Below are positions 62,440 to 64,000 of a DNA stretch of 64,000 bases, in pieces (position 1 is the first letter of the stretch; every line of letters starts with the position of its first letter). This stretch comes from Massariosphaeria phaeospora (taxonomy: Eukaryota > Ascomycota > Dothideomycetes > Pleosporales), in NCBI GenBank assembly GCA_011032825.1, contig JAADJZ010000011.1, positions 930,001-994,000 on the forward strand, written 5' to 3'. Made by a program: the position numbers and the translations under genes. Under the pieces are notes generated by a model that saw nothing but the letters and a program-made list of their open reading frames with translations, did not search any database and was not told the origin of the DNA.

Positions 62440-63325
62440 CTATGTCTCAGTATCGCGCATGGGAAACACCCTGACGCGTAAGTGACAAAATCTCGTGCTG
62501 AGTGAACTGAGTCCAACACCTTCGATATATCGGTCACCACGATCCATAATATCAGTCGCCAGCATGAAGTCCGGTGCATTCGGCTGCCAAAGCAGTATGG
62601 AAATGAACAACGCACCACCTAAATCCTTGGCAAGGATCCCAGGCATGTTCCCTTCTTCCATATCCCTCAACCAGTTCTCGTTCTGGTGCTTGAGCACTTG
62701 CGAGAGATCTTGGCTGGCTTGTGTTCCGGTAATGCTGTCCTTGATGTCGTCATAGTCATCGATGACGAATTTTGGGGCCTTGGACAAGCGAGCCATGCGG
62801 AAGAGAGGCAAGATTCTCACATAGTTTTTGAAGTGATTATTTTCCTTTGGATTGTAGTAGACAGTGAAGCTGCGATATGCATTCGTAGGACCATCGATGC
62901 GGTGGGGGTGGAAGGTGTCGAGGTACTGAACCAGATGCTCCCATTCGATCTTGACTTCTGTCTTCGCCATCCAGAGGGGGCGGAACTCGGAGCGGATCTT
63001 GCGGCAGACTTGCGTGAAGCCCATCCCCCTCAATTTGTGTTCCTGCTGCAGATCTTGATGTTGGAAGGGACAGATCTGTGACGACGGACTGTCCTCGGCT
63101 GCGAGATCGTAGATGTGGTTCTGGAGCTCTGTGTAGGCATACGGATCAATACAGTCTCTCATTCCCCATGCATGGAGACTAACCGGCTGGCAGTTGAAGG
63201 AAATGGAAGACTTCCTTGCTTGTCGTCGCCCTGGCCCTCACTTTTCTCGTGGCAGACGCGCTGGATGACCTGCTGCGACGGCGCTTCCCGCGCACACGCA
63301 GCGGCTCACGCGGCATACCCTCCAT
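62440..63325 (-). CDS. F-box-like array member (two exons)
   Basis: Exons 63325-63184 and 63128-62440 sum to 276 aa. The phase-1 intron (GTTAGT...ACACAG, 55 nt) rebuilds FHFLQLPAELQNHIYDLA. The N-terminus before the signature is strongly basic (RVRGKRRRSRSSSAS), which could be a nuclear-localisation signal. Family blocks are FTQVCRKIRSEFRPLW, VRILPLFRMAR, NENWLRDMEEGN and RYIEGVGLSSLS. It is the only intact array member on the minus strand. It is convergent with the member at 61315 and divergent from the one at 63921. Confidence 0.84.
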
Positions 63326-63920
63326 TGACAGAGAAGAGTTGATAGTGGTGGAGGAGGTTGGTTTGTGAAGTTAAAGTTCAGGTGAGGTGGGGTGATTGTG
63401 GTTCGACCGTAGCGTCTGTTCTTGGCAGCATAGTCAGGAAGGAGCGGTGACCTCACGCGCGAGGTCACATGAACACGCGCCGAAAAAATCCATATGCGCA
63501 CACGGATTTTACAAGTGCTAGGGCTGCTCCGACGAGGCTCATAGTAGGTAGCACATTACAATAGCTGTTAACTTCCACAGAACAAAGGCGAAAGGCAGTA
63601 AAAGCAGTCAAGTCCAGTTCCAAACTCAGTCGTGGCCAAAGGGTTACTAAAGCATGCCCATCGTTGCTGTTGACCATTGACTGTATGTTTAGAGGTGCTG
63701 CAGAAAACGTCGACATTTATTTTCGGCGTGAGCTGAGTGGCTGGTTCGTTTTATCGAGCGCACACGGAACCATGGCTCGTCAAGTTAGCTCGCAGAAAAT
63801 CTTCTTCTGGCTTTTTTCGCACTTAAAAAATCTTTCACACATCAAATACTTGCACGAGCCTTTCATAGTCCAGAAGCATTCAGCGGGAAACGACAGCACG
63901 ACCGTACGTGACACTCTAAG
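63326..63920. other. Divergent promoter region of two array genes
   Basis: It lies between the divergent members at 62440-63325 and 63921. No gene or clear repeat was seen. Confidence 0.45.
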
Positions 63921-64000
63921 ATGTCTTCAATGTCCTTCGTCGATCTACCTGCAGGTAAGTTAACATTCCGCTAGGGCGGAGAATCCACTAATTTTACCCC
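63921..64000 (+). CDS. F-box-like array member, truncated by window end
   Basis: Exon 1 (63921-63954, 34 nt) encodes MSSMSFVDLPA plus one base. A GTAAGT donor follows directly at 63955, the same phase-1 position as in the other members. Exon 2 lies beyond the window, so the identity rests on the signature start and the intron position only. Confidence 0.65.

Overview
The window looks like nuclear DNA of a filamentous ascomycete (Pezizomycotina, most likely Dothideomycetes). The grounds are short 45-150 nt GT-AG introns with CTAAC/CTAAT-type branch sites, a five-domain AROM polypeptide, fungal-only families (SAT4-type rhodopsin-domain protein, AsaB/CmcJ-like protein, AA9-like LPMO) and a Fot1/pogo-type transposon damaged in the way repeat-induced point mutation (RIP) damages DNA. 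No CRISPR array, rRNA or convincing tRNA gene was seen. Gene models were spliced by hand from reading frames and splice signals. Exon lengths sum to whole codons in every multi-exon model given as complete.

Layout. 1-10.8 kb: an F-box protein with a C-terminal Cys-rich tail, a secreted Cys-rich probably GPI-anchored protein, the intronless AROM gene (shikimate pathway) and a short Ser-rich protein. 11.5-14.1 kb: a six-exon AA9-like LPMO and a small secreted protein. 14.2-21.9 kb: two short-chain dehydrogenases, two divergently transcribed four-TM membrane proteins and an AsaB/CmcJ-like protein divergent from the second SDR. 23-29.4 kb: a secreted protein, a class-I O-methyltransferase and a SAT4-type seven-TM protein. 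29.75-31.82 kb: a 2,076-bp transposon with perfect 34-bp terminal inverted repeats and TA target duplications. Its transposase frame has no indel but about 16 stop codons. 32.9-42.6 kb: a DHA1-type MFS transporter, a large LPGEIRN-motif protein, a kinase-fold protein, a secreted CrtC/kievitone-hydratase-like protein and a convergent DHA2-type MFS transporter. 42.6-45.9 kb is gene-poor. 45.9-50.1 kb: an NmrA/isoflavone-reductase-like protein and a coiled-coil protein.

51-64 kb is the most distinctive part: seven members of one F-box-like family (LPxE-[LIV]-R-[ND]-x-[IV]-Y signature) on both strands. All seven have one phase-1 intron at the same place, inside the signature. One has a premature stop, one is frameshifted and lacks a visible start, and the last runs off the window. 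An intronless and more distant relative lies at 35.4 kb.

The genes do not form one classical secondary-metabolite cluster, since no PKS, NRPS or terpene synthase is present. The window reads as accessory-rich sequence (secreted proteins, efflux, tailoring-type enzymes, an expanding gene family and a dead transposon) around one core-metabolism gene, AROM.
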